Of a DNA stretch of 64,000 bases, positions 33,542 through 43,987 are shown in pieces. The position numbers and the translations under genes are program-made. Origin of the DNA: Sphingomonas hengshuiensis (lineage in GTDB: Bacteria; Pseudomonadota; Alphaproteobacteria; Sphingomonadales; Sphingomonadaceae); assembly GCA_003240755.1 (NCBI GenBank), contig QFNF01000007.1:62001-126000 (forward strand). Reading direction: 5' to 3'. The stretch's first letter is position 1; every line of letters starts with the position of its first letter. Under the pieces are notes generated by a model. It was not told the DNA's origin. It made no database searches and saw only the letters and a list, made by a program, of their open reading frames with translations.

Positions 33542-35368
33542 ATGACCTTTGATGTAGTGATCGTCGGTGGTGGCCATGCCGGCACCGAGGCAGCGAACGC
33601 AGCGGCGCGGCGCGGGGCGGCGACGTTGCTGATCGATTTCGACCCTGGCCGGATCGGGGCGATGTCGTGCAACCCGGCGATCGGCGGGCTAGGCAAGGGC
33701 CATATCGTTCGCGAGATCGACGCGCTGGACGGGCTGATGGCGCGGGCGGCGGATGCTGCGGCGATCCATCACCGGATGCTCAACCGGTCGAAGGGGTCGG
33801 CGGTGCAGGGGCCGCGGGTGCAAGCGGATCGCAGGCGATATGCCGCAGCGGTCAAGGCACTGCTGGCGCATCCAAAGTTGACGGTCATTGCCGGTGATAC
33901 CGTCGCGCTGTCGATCGACGGCACGCGGGTGTGCGGAGTCGAACTGGCCGACGGTACGCGTATCGCCGCGCGGACGGTCGTGCTGGCCACGGGCACGTTT
34001 CTGGGCGGCACGATGTTCCGGGGCGAGGAACGCGATATCGGCGGACGCGTCGGCGAACGCGCAGCCACCCGGCTGGGACAGCAGTTACGCGACCTTTCCC
34101 TGCCGATTGCACGGTTGAAGACGGGTACGCCACCACGGCTCGACGGACGAACGATCGACTGGGCGGCGCTGCCCGAACAGCCGTCGGATAGCGACGTCTG
34201 GACGATGTCGCCGCTGTCCGATCCCGCCCGGCGCCTGCCACAGCTCGCCTGTGCGATCGCGCGGACGACCGCCACCATGCACGATATCATCCGCGCCGGG
34301 CTCGATCGGTCGCCCCTGTTCAGCGGGTCGATCGAAGGGCGGGGTCCACGCTATTGCCCGTCGATCGAGGACAAGGTCCATCGCTTCGGCGATCGCGACG
34401 GGCATCAGATATTCCTCGAACCCGAAGGGCTGGACACGCATCTGGTCTATCCCAACGGCGTATCGACCTCGCTGCCGAGCGGCGTGCAACTGGCGATGCT
34501 GCGCAGTGTCACCGGGCTCGAACAGGTCGAGATCGTCACGCCGGGCTATGCCGTCGAATATGACTATATCGATCCGCGGGCGCTTGATGCCACGCTCGGG
34601 CTGCGCGCGCTGGACGGCCTGTATTTTGCCGGGCAGATCAACGGTACGACCGGCTATGAGGAGGCAGGCGGGCAGGGGCTGGTGGCCGGGGCCAATGCCG
34701 CCGGTGCGGCACTGGGGCGCGACCCGCTGATCCTGTCGCGCGAATCGAGCTATATCGGGGTGATGATCGATGACCTGGTGTTGCAGGGTGTGTCGGAGCC
34801 CTACCGGATGATGACGGCCCGCGCCGAATATCGGTTGCGGCTGCGGTCGGACAATGCCGCGACACGGTTGCATGCGATCGGAGCGGCGGCCGGGTTGTTG
34901 TCGGACGCACGAACGGCGTTCGGGGCAGGGCGTGCCGAACAGCGCGCGGCGCTGGCGACGGAACTGGGCCGGCGGCACGTCGCCAATGCCCTTGCAGCGA
35001 AAGGAGCACCGGTCAGCGGCAGCGACACGCGCAGCGGCGGCGAGTGGCTGCTGGTACCCGGCGTTACCCCGCAGCATCTGGGGATCGACGGTGATGCCGC
35101 CATGCTGGGCGAACTGATCGAGGACGCGCGTTATGCCCCGTATCTCGAACGGCAGGCGGCCGAACTGGCGGCGGCCAAGGTCGATCATGTCGAATTGCCG
35201 CGCGACTTCACCTATGGCGCCGTACCGGGACTTTCCAACGAAATGGTCGAGCGGCTGACGCTGGCAGTGCCGGAGACGCTGGCGGCGGCGGGACGAATCC
35301 AGGGGGTAACGCCGGCGGCGCTGGTCGCGATCCTGTTGCACCATCGTGGCGGCAAGCTGGCGGCATGA
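33542..35368 (+). CDS. mnmG: tRNA uridine modification enzyme MnmG
   Basis: This 608-residue FAD enzyme partners with MnmE. It starts [25 protein letters not shown] (FAD-binding Gly motif), with [36 protein letters not shown], and [27 protein letters not shown]. Length and order match GidA/MnmG. Its stop overlaps the rsmG ATG (ATGA). The gene has this same neighbourhood in Caulobacter near the origin. Confidence 0.97.
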   Translation: MTFDVVIVGGGHAGTEAANAAARRGAATLLIDFDPGRIGAMSCNPAIGGLGKGHIVREIDALDGLMARAADAAAIHHRMLNRSKGSAVQGPRVQADRRRYAAAVKALLAHPKLTVIAGDTVALSIDGTRVCGVELADGTRIAARTVVLATGTFLGGTMFRGEERDIGGRVGERAATRLGQQLRDLSLPIARLKTGTPPRLDGRTIDWAALPEQPSDSDVWTMSPLSDPARRLPQLACAIARTTATMHDIIRAGLDRSPLFSGSIEGRGPRYCPSIEDKVHRFGDRDGHQIFLEPEGLDTHLVYPNGVSTSLPSGVQLAMLRSVTGLEQVEIVTPGYAVEYDYIDPRALDATLGLRALDGLYFAGQINGTTGYEEAGGQGLVAGANAAGAALGRDPLILSRESSYIGVMIDDLVLQGVSEPYRMMTARAEYRLRLRSDNAATRLHAIGAAAGLLSDARTAFGAGRAEQRAALATELGRRHVANALAAKGAPVSGSDTRSGGEWLLVPGVTPQHLGIDGDAAMLGELIEDARYAPYLERQAAELAAAKVDHVELPRDFTYGAVPGLSNEMVERLTLAVPETLAAAGRIQGVTPAALVAILLHHRGGKLAA

Positions 35369-35985
35369 CCGAACAGGATGCACGCGACTGGATCGCGACC
35401 CGATATGGCGATGCGCGGACCGCGACATTGGCGCGCTTCGCCGACCGGATCGTCATCGAAACCGCGCACCAGAACCTGATCGCGGCGTCGACGATCGACT
35501 CGATCTGGCAACGGCATCTGCTCGACTCGGCGCAGCTCGTGCCGCTCGCCGCCGATGCTGGCGATGGCGACTGGATCGATATCGGCTCGGGTGCCGGGTT
35601 TCCCGGAATCGTCGCGGCGATCCTTGTCGATCGACCGGTCATATTGGTCGAGCCGCGGGCGCGGCGGGCCATGTTGCTGTCTGACATGGCGCGCGATCTG
35701 GGGCTGACCAACGTCGTCGTGCACCAGGCAAGGATCGAGCGATTGGTTGGGGATCGACCGGCGGCGATTATCAGCGCGCGCGCTGTCGCGCGACTGTCGG
35801 CGTTATTTGCGATCGGCCATCGGCATGGCGATGGCGATACGATATGGCTATTGCCAAAGGGGCGCTCCGCCACCGAGGAACTGGCCGATGCCGGGACCGA
35901 ATGGTGCGGAACGTTTCACGTGGAACACAGCATTACCGATCCGACTTCGTCGATCGTGGTCGCCAGGGGAGTGCGCCGAGCATGA
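35365..35985 (+). CDS. rsmG: 16S rRNA (guanine-527 N7) methyltransferase
   Basis: This 206-residue S-adenosylmethionine methyltransferase (formerly GidB) contains the SAM-binding [16 protein letters not shown] (about residues 72-87) and [12 protein letters not shown]. It methylates G527 of 16S rRNA; loss gives low-level streptomycin resistance. The ATG overlaps the mnmG stop, and the stop overlaps the parA start. Near its 3' end it embeds a parS-like site (35912-35927). Confidence 0.95.
   Translation: MTEQDARDWIATRYGDARTATLARFADRIVIETAHQNLIAASTIDSIWQRHLLDSAQLVPLAADAGDGDWIDIGSGAGFPGIVAAILVDRPVILVEPRARRAMLLSDMARDLGLTNVVVHQARIERLVGDRPAAIISARAVARLSALFAIGHRHGDGDTIWLLPKGRSATEELADAGTEWCGTFHVEHSITDPTSSIVVARGVRRA
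35912..35927. promoter_or_regulatory. Candidate parS site within rsmG
   Basis: CGTTTCACGTGGAACA matches the ParB consensus TGTTTCACGTGGAACA at 15 of 16 positions. It lies 55 bases before parA, inside the 3' coding end of rsmG. Confidence 0.88.
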
Positions 35986-36761
35986 TTTGCATTGCCATCG
36001 CGAACCAGAAAGGGGGCGTCGGCAAGACCACCACGGCGATCAATGTCGGCACGGCGCTGGCGGCGACCGGCCTCGACGTGCTGATCCTCGATCTCGATCC
36101 GCAAGGTAATGCTTCGACCGGACTGGGCATCGGACGCAACGATCGCGAGCATTCGACCTATGACCTGTTGGTTGGCGACTTGATGCTGAACGAAGCGGCG
36201 ATCGCAACCAAGGTGCCGCGGCTGTCAATCGTGCCGGCGACGGTCGACCTGTCGGGTGCCGAGATCGAACTGATCGAGTTCGAAGCGCGAACCCACCGGC
36301 TCGATCGGGTGGTCGAGGCGAGCGGCGGGCGGTGGGACGTGATCCTGATCGACTGTCCACCGTCGCTGGGACTGCTGACCATCAACGCGATGGTGGCGAG
36401 CCATGCGTTGCTGGTGCCGCTCCAGTGCGAATTCTTTGCGTTGGAAGGCCTCAGTCAGTTGCTGAGCACCGTCGAGCGTATCCGCGGGCGGTTCAATCCG
36501 GGACTGTCGATCCTGGGGGTGGTATTGACGATGTACGACCGGCGCAACCGCCTGACCGATCAGGTGTCGGACGATGTGCGCGCGGTGTTGGGGAAAGTGG
36601 TGTTCGATACGGTGATCCCGCGCAACGTGCGCCTGTCCGAAGCACCCAGCCATGGCATGCCGGCACTGATCTACGACTATCGTTGCGCCGGATCGGAAGC
36701 CTATATCGCGCTGGCCCGCGAGGTGATCGCCCGGCTGCCGTCGCTGGCGGAAGCGGCATGA
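35982..36761 (+). CDS. parA: Chromosome partitioning ATPase ParA
   Basis: This 259-residue protein starts [22 protein letters not shown] with the deviant Walker A motif (KGGVGKT), then DLDPQGNASTGLG (A' box) and VILIDCPPSLGLLT (Walker B), and ends in the ParA C-terminal domain. Its ATP-dependent DNA binding pulls ParB-parS complexes toward the pole. The longer open frame from 35844 is only the rsmG overlap. It overlaps rsmG and parB by ATGA. Confidence 0.97.
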   Translation: MICIAIANQKGGVGKTTTAINVGTALAATGLDVLILDLDPQGNASTGLGIGRNDREHSTYDLLVGDLMLNEAAIATKVPRLSIVPATVDLSGAEIELIEFEARTHRLDRVVEASGGRWDVILIDCPPSLGLLTINAMVASHALLVPLQCEFFALEGLSQLLSTVERIRGRFNPGLSILGVVLTMYDRRNRLTDQVSDDVRAVLGKVVFDTVIPRNVRLSEAPSHGMPALIYDYRCAGSEAYIALAREVIARLPSLAEAA

Positions 36762-37675
36762 GCGAGCAGGCGACACCGCGTCGTCCACGCATGGGGGGGC
36801 TTGGCCGGGGACTGAGTTCGTTGCTGGGCGAACCCGATGGCGACGGGACGACGACCCGCGGATCATCGTCGCCGGGCGGCGTGCGTCAGTTGCCGGTGAC
36901 GGCGCTGTCGCCGCTGCCGGGCCAGCCGCGGCGGTTCTTCGACGAGGCGGCGCTCGACGAACTGGCCGAATCGATTTCCGCGCGCGGCGTGATCCAGCCG
37001 ATCGTCGTACGCCCGCACGGCAAGGGCTATCAGATCGTTGCCGGCGAACGTCGCTGGCGCGCGGCGCAGCGGGCGCGGCTGCACGAGGTGCCGGTGGTCG
37101 TTCGCGAGTTTACCGATGCGGAGACGATGGAAATCGCGCTGGTCGAAAACATCCAGCGGCGCGACCTGACCGCGATCGAGGAGGCCGAAGGCTATCGCCG
37201 GCTGATCGACGAGTTCGGCCATACGCAGGAGGCGCTCGCCAATCTGGTGGCCAAGTCGCGCAGCCATGTCACCAACCTGTTGCGGCTGCTGGAACTGCCT
37301 AAGCCGATCCAGGACATGGTCGGCGACCAACGGTTGAGCATGGGCCATGCCCGCGCGCTCATCAACGTACCGGGTGCCGAGACGATCGCCGAGAAGGTCG
37401 TGGCCAAGGGCCTGTCGGTCCGCGATGTCGAACGCCTTGCCCGGCAGACGCGCGAGCCCGATGCACGGCGCAGTCGCACGCCGCGCGAGGCGGCGAGCGC
37501 GGTGGACGGAACCATCGACGCCGATCTGCGCTCGCTGGAGCGGCAATTGGGCGATGTACTCGGGCTGAAGGTCCAGATCGCGCATGGCGAGAAGGGCGGG
37601 ACGATCACGATCGGTTATTCCACGCTCGGCCAGCTCGATATGGTTTGCCAGCGGTTAAGCGGCGACCGCATCTGA
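36758..37675 (+). CDS. parB: Chromosome partitioning protein ParB
   Basis: This 305-residue protein starts MSEQATPRRPRMGGLGRGLSSLLG (the ParA-stimulating N-terminal arginines). It then has the ParB/Srx CTPase domain with GVIQPIVVRP and GERRWRAAQRA (about 88-115), a helix-turn-helix domain with NIQRRDLTAIEEAEGYRRLIDEFGHTQEALA and SRSHVTNLLRLLELP, and a C-terminal dimerisation domain. ParB loads at parS and slides as a CTP clamp. Four parS-like sites are in the window. Confidence 0.97.
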   Translation: MSEQATPRRPRMGGLGRGLSSLLGEPDGDGTTTRGSSSPGGVRQLPVTALSPLPGQPRRFFDEAALDELAESISARGVIQPIVVRPHGKGYQIVAGERRWRAAQRARLHEVPVVVREFTDAETMEIALVENIQRRDLTAIEEAEGYRRLIDEFGHTQEALANLVAKSRSHVTNLLRLLELPKPIQDMVGDQRLSMGHARALINVPGAETIAEKVVAKGLSVRDVERLARQTREPDARRSRTPREAASAVDGTIDADLRSLERQLGDVLGLKVQIAHGEKGGTITIGYSTLGQLDMVCQRLSGDRI

Positions 37676-37713
37676 TACGCAAAATTTACGGGTAGGGGCG
37701 CAGGGTGTCGGCG

Positions 37714-39366
37714 ATGAACATGCCGATCCGCCCCCCGGTGCCCGACTCCTGCGATACCGCGCGCGCCGACGAAGCGGTGAGCATTGGTGTGCTCCTCGAC
37801 ATTTCGGGTGCGTCCAGCCGGTTGCTGCTCGATCTGGCGGCGGTGTCGGTGCTGGCCAACACCGTCCATGATGGCGAGGCGCCGGCCGGGCAGGTGGGAT
37901 CGCTGGTCCGGCTGCAGATCGGGAAAACCTGGGTCATCGCCAGTATCCGGTCGACGCGACTGGCCGATGACGGTCTGAACCTGATCGCGCAGGTCGATCT
38001 GATGGGCGAAGGATATGAACCGGAGCCGGGACAGGGAATGCGGGGGTTTCGCCGTGGCGTTACGCGCTATCCGCTGCCGGGATCGCCGGTGCATCCCGTA
38101 TCGGTCGATGCACTGCGGCGAATCTATGCGATGCAGGATCGGCCGCACATCACGATCGGTCACGTTCACATGGCACCCGATCTGCGCGCGGCGCTGTATG
38201 TCGATCCGCTGCTCGGCAAGCATTTCGCGCTGGTCGGATCGACCGGGACCGGCAAATCGACCTCGGCGGCGCTGATCCTGCACCGGATCTGTGACTATAG
38301 CCCGCATGGCCATGTCGTGGTGATCGACCCGCATGGCGAATATGCCACGGCGTTCGAGGACAAGGGCGAGCTGCTCGATGTCGGCAATCTGCAGCTACCC
38401 TATTGGCTGCTGAACTTTCACGAGCATTGCGACATCCTGTTGACGTCGGAAGGATCGGCGCGCCAGATCGAGGCGGACATCCTTGCGCGCTGCATCCTGG
38501 GGGCAAAGGCGAAGAACCGGATGGCGCAGGACATTCCGCGCCTGACGATCGATGCACCGGTGCCGTATCTGATTTCCGATCTGTCATCGTTGATCCAGGC
38601 GGAAATGACGAAGATGGATCGCGGCAGCGACAACGCCCCCTACCTGCGACTGAAAGCGCGGATCGAGGAAGTGCGCGCCGATCCGCGCTATGCGTTCATG
38701 TTTTCGGGCATGCTGGTTGCCGATACGATGGCCGGTTTCCTGAAACGGGTGTTCCGCCTTCCCGCGCAGGGGAAGCCGATTTCGATCATCGACGTGTCCG
38801 GTGTCCCGTCCGAGATCACCGCGGTGGTCGTCGCCGTGCTGGCGCGGCTGGTGTTCGATTTCGCCGTCTGGTCACGGGGTGAGACGCCCAAGCCGGTGCT
38901 GCTGGTGTGCGAGGAAGCGCATCGCTACGTGCCGAGCGAACGCGGCGGCGTGGCATCGGCCGCAGCGGGCATCCTCAACCGGATCGCCAAGGAAGGACGC
39001 AAATATGGCGTGTCGCTGGGACTGATTACCCAGCGGCCGTCCGATCTGGCCGAAGGGGTGTTGTCGCAGTGCGGCACGATCCTGACCATGCGGCTGAACA
39101 ACGAACGCGATCAGGCATTCGTGCGCGCGGCGATGCCAGAGGATGCGCGCGGGTTCCTCGACGCGATCCCGGCGCTGCGCAACCGCGAATGCATCATCGT
39201 CGGCGAAGGGGTTGCCACCCCGATCCGCGTTTCGTTCGATTCGCTGGAGGCGGCGCGATGCCCGGCATCGGCATCGCCGTCCTTCACCGCGATGTGGCAG
39301 CAGGAGGGCGGCGAGGATGCGATGGTCGAACGCACCATCCGGCGATGGCGGACGCAGGGTCGCTGA
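37714..39366 (+). CDS. HerA-like ATPase (DUF87 type)
   Basis: This roughly 550-residue FtsK/HerA-family ATPase has an N-terminal beta-barrel (HAS-barrel-like, about residues 1-140), then GSTGTGKST (Walker A, about 182), VVIDPHGEYATAF, VLLVCEEAHRYVP (Walker B) and SLGLITQRPSDLAEGVLSQCG with the arginine-finger region. HerA proteins are hexameric DNA translocases, often with the nuclease NurA; no nurA is seen here. Position just after parB suggests a chromosome-maintenance role (inference). GTG 37705, ATG 37714 and ATG 37720 are all possible starts; ATG 37714 is used. Confidence 0.88.
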   Translation: MNMPIRPPVPDSCDTARADEAVSIGVLLDISGASSRLLLDLAAVSVLANTVHDGEAPAGQVGSLVRLQIGKTWVIASIRSTRLADDGLNLIAQVDLMGEGYEPEPGQGMRGFRRGVTRYPLPGSPVHPVSVDALRRIYAMQDRPHITIGHVHMAPDLRAALYVDPLLGKHFALVGSTGTGKSTSAALILHRICDYSPHGHVVVIDPHGEYATAFEDKGELLDVGNLQLPYWLLNFHEHCDILLTSEGSARQIEADILARCILGAKAKNRMAQDIPRLTIDAPVPYLISDLSSLIQAEMTKMDRGSDNAPYLRLKARIEEVRADPRYAFMFSGMLVADTMAGFLKRVFRLPAQGKPISIIDVSGVPSEITAVVVAVLARLVFDFAVWSRGETPKPVLLVCEEAHRYVPSERGGVASAAAGILNRIAKEGRKYGVSLGLITQRPSDLAEGVLSQCGTILTMRLNNERDQAFVRAAMPEDARGFLDAIPALRNRECIIVGEGVATPIRVSFDSLEAARCPASASPSFTAMWQQEGGEDAMVERTIRRWRTQGR

Positions 39367-39470
39367 TCCGGAATACCGAAGCAGCGCCCGGGGAGTGACG
39401 CCGGCGCGTCAGGCGGTTCGCGTCATGCTGTCGCGGATTGCACCGGAAGGACGAAGCCGACCGATGCCGG

Positions 39471-40922
39471 TCAGCGCGCGGCAACAGCCATCAGGCGTCC
39501 CACCAACTGGCGGAAGCGGACCAGTTCGCTACCGTCGAGCCGCTGCATGGTCGCGAACGCAACCGACCGGGGGTTGACCGGGACACCGTTCTTCCACAGC
39601 TCGTAATGGAGATGCGGGCCGGTCGACAGGCCGGTCGATCCGACATAGCCGATCACCTGGCCCCGCGCGACGCGGGTCCCGGCCGACACGATGATTCGGC
39701 TCATATGACCATAGCCGGTGGCAAGGCCGCCGCCATGGTCCAGTTTGACGAAATTGCCGTACCCGCCATGACGCCCGGCGGTGACGACACGGCCATCGGT
39801 CGTGGCGCGGATCGGGCTGCCATAGCTGGCGGCAAAGTCCATGCCCTTGTGCAACCGGCGGAAGCCGAGCACCGGATGCACACGCCAGCCGAAATTGGAC
39901 GAGATGCGCGCCGCGACCGGCCACATCATCACACCCTTGCGTTCGCCCACGCCCTTGGGATCAAGCCATTCGGTTCGGCCATCTTCCTGCCAGCGTACCA
40001 GGCGAACGTCGCGCCGCCCTTCGAGCCCGGCATAGAGAAGTTGGCCGAGCTGGACCTCGCCGGTGGCGGCGCGCGCCTGTTCGACGATCAGGTCGAAGCG
40101 GTCGTCCTGCCCGACCTGCCCCATCGGCACGAGGCCGGAAACGGTACGGATGTAGGATTCGACCGCCTTGGCCGGCGCGCCGGCAGCGCGCGCGGCACGG
40201 TACAGGCTGGCGCCGACTCGGCCGCGGATGCGCAACGGAGTGTGATCGATGGCGATGGGATGAGCATCGAGCCGCAGCGTGCCGCCCGCACGAACGACCT
40301 CCAACCCCAGGTCGAACCGGGCGCGGAAGGCGAGCCGTTCGAGCGGGCGGGGTCGCGACGGGGTGTCGCGACGGCCGAGCGTCACATCAAGCCGGGTGCC
40401 GGGCGACAATTCGGTCGGATCCACCCGACCGGCGACGAGGGCCGCGGCCTGCCGCGCCTCGCCCGCACCCACGCCGGTCCGTTCGAGCGCGCTGGCGATA
40501 CCGCTGCCGAGCGTCGCCGTCGCCTCGACGATCGGCCGTTCGGGGGTGTCGGCCAACGGTATGACCCGCGACGTCGCGGCCAGCCGCATGCCGCTGGTGG
40601 CGCCGAGCGCGCTGGCGCCGAACGACAGGCTGCGGGCTTCGTCCAGCGCGGTCCCGTCGAGCGGGGCGGGGACGCTGCTCAGGATCGGGCGATCCCAGCC
40701 CGGCGACAGTGCCCACAGCGCAGCGCAGAGTGCGGTGCAACTGGCCAGACCGCGCCACCAGTCCCGCGATCCGATCGCCGCGCCCAGATCGGGAGCCCAG
40801 TCGAACGATTCGATGCGGTGGCGCAGCGCAGAGGGCGGCGCGGACAGGATCGGCGCACGACCAAAGCGTAGCGCGCTGGTGCCACCGGCCAGTTCCAGTC
40901 CATGATCGGTGCGCAGGAACAC
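39471..40922 (-). CDS. M23 family metallopeptidase
   Basis: This 483-residue membrane-anchored protein has a likely helix at about 60-75, a linker and LysM-like middle region, and a C-terminal lysostaphin-type domain: FRRLHKGMDFAASYGSPI (zinc His and Asp, about residues 352-370), VVTAGRHGGYGNFVKLDHGGGLATGYGHMSR and TGPHLHYELWKNG (the HxH zinc pair). It acts on peptidoglycan cross-links in the periplasm, or, if degenerate, as an activator like EnvC. The GTG at 40922 is taken as the start. It is convergent with the HerA gene and divergent from the helicase gene. Confidence 0.88.
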   Translation of the reverse strand: MFLRTDHGLELAGGTSALRFGRAPILSAPPSALRHRIESFDWAPDLGAAIGSRDWWRGLASCTALCAALWALSPGWDRPILSSVPAPLDGTALDEARSLSFGASALGATSGMRLAATSRVIPLADTPERPIVEATATLGSGIASALERTGVGAGEARQAAALVAGRVDPTELSPGTRLDVTLGRRDTPSRPRPLERLAFRARFDLGLEVVRAGGTLRLDAHPIAIDHTPLRIRGRVGASLYRAARAAGAPAKAVESYIRTVSGLVPMGQVGQDDRFDLIVEQARAATGEVQLGQLLYAGLEGRRDVRLVRWQEDGRTEWLDPKGVGERKGVMMWPVAARISSNFGWRVHPVLGFRRLHKGMDFAASYGSPIRATTDGRVVTAGRHGGYGNFVKLDHGGGLATGYGHMSRIIVSAGTRVARGQVIGYVGSTGLSTGPHLHYELWKNGVPVNPRSVAFATMQRLDGSELVRFRQLVGRLMAVAAR

Positions 40923-41104
40923 GCCCAGCCCCCAAATTCGGCCGCCCGGCCACCCTGATCCTCTCCCTGTGAACGCAAAGGTTTAAAGTCAAATGAACCG
41001 GTCGGACGCCCGCAACCGCTGCGGCAGGACGTTTGCCGTACGCGATGGGGCGAATCGTTCGACGGAACCCGTAAAAGCCGTTGCGCGGGCACACGACAGC
41101 ACCG

Positions 41105-43624
41105 ATGTTGTCGGGGATGAGCCAGTTCGCGTGTAGCCCGGTCACGGCAGTGCTGGGGCCGACCAACACCGGCAAGACCTATCTTGCGATCGAGCGGATG
41201 TGTGGCCACGCGTCAGGGATGATCGGCTTTCCGCTCCGCCTGCTGGCGCGCGAGAATTACGACCGTGTCGTGGCGATGAAGGGCGTGGAGAATGTCGCGC
41301 TGGTGACGGGCGAGGAGCGGATCGTTCCGCCCAAGGCACGGTGGTTCCTATGTACCGCCGAATCGATGCCGCTGGAACGCGAAACCGCCTTTGTTGCACT
41401 GGACGAAGCGCAACTGGGCGCCGATCCCGAGCGCGGCCATGTCTTTACCGACCGGCTGTTGCGTGCGCGCGGGCGGGAGGAGACGATGATTCTCGGGTCG
41501 GATGCGCTCAGGCCGATGATCCGTGCGCTGGTAAAGGACGCCGAGATCATTTCGCGTCCGCGCTTCTCCACCCTGACCTATGCCGGTGCGCGCAAGCTGT
41601 CGCGGTTGCCGCGGCGATCGGCGATCGTCGCCTTCTCTTCGGAGGAAGTCTATGCCGTGGCCGAGGCGATCCGGCGGATGCGCGGCGGCGCCGCAGTGGT
41701 GATGGGGGCATTGTCCCCACGCACGCGCAACGCGCAGGTCGCGATGTTCCAGTCGGGCGAGGTAGATTATCTTGTCGCGACCGATGCGATCGGCATGGGG
41801 CTCAACCTCGACGTGGCGCATGTCGCCTTTGCCAGCCTGCGCAAGTTCGACGGCCGGCGGCAGCGGCGATTGACCGTCGCCGAAATGGCCCAGATCGCCG
41901 GGCGGGCCGGGCGGCACCATCGCGACGGGACGTTCGGTGCGCTGGTCGAGGAAGGGCCGAACGCCTTTACCCCCGAAGAGGTACTGGCGATCGAGGGACA
42001 CCATGTCCCGCCGCTCGAACGGCTATACTGGCGCAGCGGCGAACCCGATTTTTCCAGCCTCGACGCGCTGATCGACAGTCTGGAGCGACGTCCGCGCGAT
42101 CCGGTGCTCACGGCCGCGCCGGAGGCGATCGACCTGATCGTGCTGAAGCGGCTGGCCGAGGAGGATTGGGTGCGGGCGCGGACCCGATCGCCCGCCATGG
42201 TACGGCGGCTATGGGCGGCGTGCGGCCTGCCCGATTTCCGCAAGCTCGGCCCCGATCCGCATAGCCGCTTTGTCGGGCGCATCTTCGGGTATCTGAGCGA
42301 GGGGGCGGGGCATATCCCGCACCAGTGGTTCGCCGACGAACTGCAGCGGCTCGACCAGATGAACGGTGACGTCGAAACGATCGCCGGACGGATCGCCGCG
42401 GCAAGAAGCTGGGCCTATATCGCGCATCGCAGCGACTGGTTGCTCGACCCGGAACATTGGGCGGCACGGACGCGGGGTGTCGAGGAAAAGCTGTCCGATG
42501 CGCTCCACGACCGGCTGCGCCAGCGCTTCGTCGATCAGCGGACGACGGTGCTGTTGCGACGGATCGGGGCGGGGGCGGCGGACCTGCCGGTCGATGTCGC
42601 GATGGACGGTGCAGTCAGCGTCGACGGCCACGCGCTGGGTCGGTTGACGGGATTCCGGTTCGAGGTGTCGCCGGAAACGAGGGTCGCCGACAAACGCCTG
42701 CTGATCGCCGCCGCGGAAAAGGGGTTGGCCGGCGAGCTGCGCAAGCGCGGCGGCGAACTGTCGGTGGCAGGTGATGCCGAGCTGGCGCTGGTCGCCGAGC
42801 CGGGAGGGATAGCCGGACTGACGTGGAACGGATTGCCGGTGGCGACCCTGACCGCAGGGACGACGCTCGACCGGCCGGCGGTGACGCTCGACCGCAGCCT
42901 GTCGGTGCTGGAGCGCATGGTGCAGGGCCAGGTGCGCGACCGGCTGTCCCAATGGGTGCAGGCGGAACTGTTGCGGCGTGCGCCGACACTGGCCACGCTG
43001 GCGGCGCTGGCGCGCGATCCGGCAGCCAGCGGGTCGCTGCGCGCGGTGGCGGCGGCGTTGACCGAGGTCGGCGGGATCGCACCGCGCGATGGGTTCGACA
43101 CGATGCTGGCACCACTGACCGGGGAGGATCGGCGACGGCTGCGCAAGGCGGGGGTGACGATCGGCTCGCTCGACCTGTTCGACCCACGGCTGTTCCGCCC
43201 GGCATCCGCCAGGTGGCGGGCGGCGTTGCTGGCGGCACGCGACGGCCATCCGATCGAGGCGCTGGCGCCGACGGGGGCGACGGTGCTGCCGGCGGGGCAG
43301 GGGGCGTGGGGCTATCGCCGGTTCGGGCCCCAGGCGGTGCGGGTCGACCTGATCGAGCGGCTGGCGCAGGCGGCGCATGACGCGCGCAAGGGCAATGCAC
43401 CGTTCGCACCCGACCCCGCGCTGGCGGTATCGATCGGGCTGAAGCCGGAGGCGGTAGCCAGGTTGATGGCGCGGCTGGGCTTCCGCCCGAGCGCGCCCGA
43501 GGGTGCCGTGGCGCAGTGGCGCTGGGCTCCGCCCCGGCGGCCGGCGCCGACACCGGCGCCGCGTCCGGTGGTCCGGCCTGGCAACGCCTTTGCCGCGCTG
43601 GCGGCACTGGGCCTCAACCGCTGA
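41105..43624 (+). CDS. SUV3-like DEAD/helicase-related protein
   Basis: This protein of about 840 residues has a helicase core of the SUV3/MRB type: TAVLGPTNTGKTYLAIERM (Walker A), LVTGEERIVPP, FVALDEAQLGADPERGHVFTDRLL (DEAQ Walker B), SRLPRRSAIVAFSSEEVYAVAE, and MGALSPRTRNAQVAMFQSGEVDYLVATDAIGMGLNLDVAHVAFASLRKFDG with QIAGRAGRH. SUV3 is the mitochondrial degradosome RNA helicase; the bacterial relatives are assumed to act on RNA. The long C-terminus is basic. ATG 41105 or 41117 is the likely start; TTG 41081 is less likely. Confidence 0.9.
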   Translation: MLSGMSQFACSPVTAVLGPTNTGKTYLAIERMCGHASGMIGFPLRLLARENYDRVVAMKGVENVALVTGEERIVPPKARWFLCTAESMPLERETAFVALDEAQLGADPERGHVFTDRLLRARGREETMILGSDALRPMIRALVKDAEIISRPRFSTLTYAGARKLSRLPRRSAIVAFSSEEVYAVAEAIRRMRGGAAVVMGALSPRTRNAQVAMFQSGEVDYLVATDAIGMGLNLDVAHVAFASLRKFDGRRQRRLTVAEMAQIAGRAGRHHRDGTFGALVEEGPNAFTPEEVLAIEGHHVPPLERLYWRSGEPDFSSLDALIDSLERRPRDPVLTAAPEAIDLIVLKRLAEEDWVRARTRSPAMVRRLWAACGLPDFRKLGPDPHSRFVGRIFGYLSEGAGHIPHQWFADELQRLDQMNGDVETIAGRIAAARSWAYIAHRSDWLLDPEHWAARTRGVEEKLSDALHDRLRQRFVDQRTTVLLRRIGAGAADLPVDVAMDGAVSVDGHALGRLTGFRFEVSPETRVADKRLLIAAAEKGLAGELRKRGGELSVAGDAELALVAEPGGIAGLTWNGLPVATLTAGTTLDRPAVTLDRSLSVLERMVQGQVRDRLSQWVQAELLRRAPTLATLAALARDPAASGSLRAVAAALTEVGGIAPRDGFDTMLAPLTGEDRRRLRKAGVTIGSLDLFDPRLFRPASARWRAALLAARDGHPIEALAPTGATVLPAGQGAWGYRRFGPQAVRVDLIERLAQAAHDARKGNAPFAPDPALAVSIGLKPEAVARLMARLGFRPSAPEGAVAQWRWAPPRRPAPTPAPRPVVRPGNAFAALAALGLNR

Positions 43625-43947
43625 TGGCGGCGCGTGCGCCCGAACTGCTGCCGCAGATGCGGCTCGACATGTTCCTGTGGTATGCCCGGTTCGCCAAGAC
43701 GCGCAGCGCGGCGCAGGCGATCGCCGAAAAGGGGACGCTGCGGATCGATGGACGGCGGATCGAACGGTCGCATTGCCCGGTGCGGGTCGGGGCGGTACTG
43801 GCCTTTCCTCTTGCCGGGGGGGTGATGGTGTTGCGCGTCGCGGCGTTGCCGACGCGGCGGGGGCCGCCCGCCGAAGCGCAGACGCTCTACACGCTGCTGG
43901 AACCGACGCGGTCGGGCCCCGTTGACGGGGGCGACGACCCGGCATAA
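43624..43947 (+). CDS. S4 domain RNA-binding protein
   Basis: This 107-residue protein is mainly an S4 RNA-binding domain: [39 protein letters not shown] (about residues 11-50). It resembles Hsp15/HslR-type proteins, which bind ribosomal RNA and help rescue blocked 50S subunits. The ATG overlaps the helicase stop (TGATG), so it is translationally coupled; the helicase-S4 pair suggests an RNA-processing unit. Confidence 0.88.
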   Translation: MAARAPELLPQMRLDMFLWYARFAKTRSAAQAIAEKGTLRIDGRRIERSHCPVRVGAVLAFPLAGGVMVLRVAALPTRRGPPAEAQTLYTLLEPTRSGPVDGGDDPA

Positions 43948-43987
43948 CGCGGGGCAAACCCGTTTCTTCCGGAGCTTGGACCGACCC

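Noticed and set aside
37705..37720. GTG at 37705 as the firm start of the HerA-like gene
   Set aside because: Three in-frame candidates lie within 15 bases, and none has a distinctly better ribosome site; the choice stays open.
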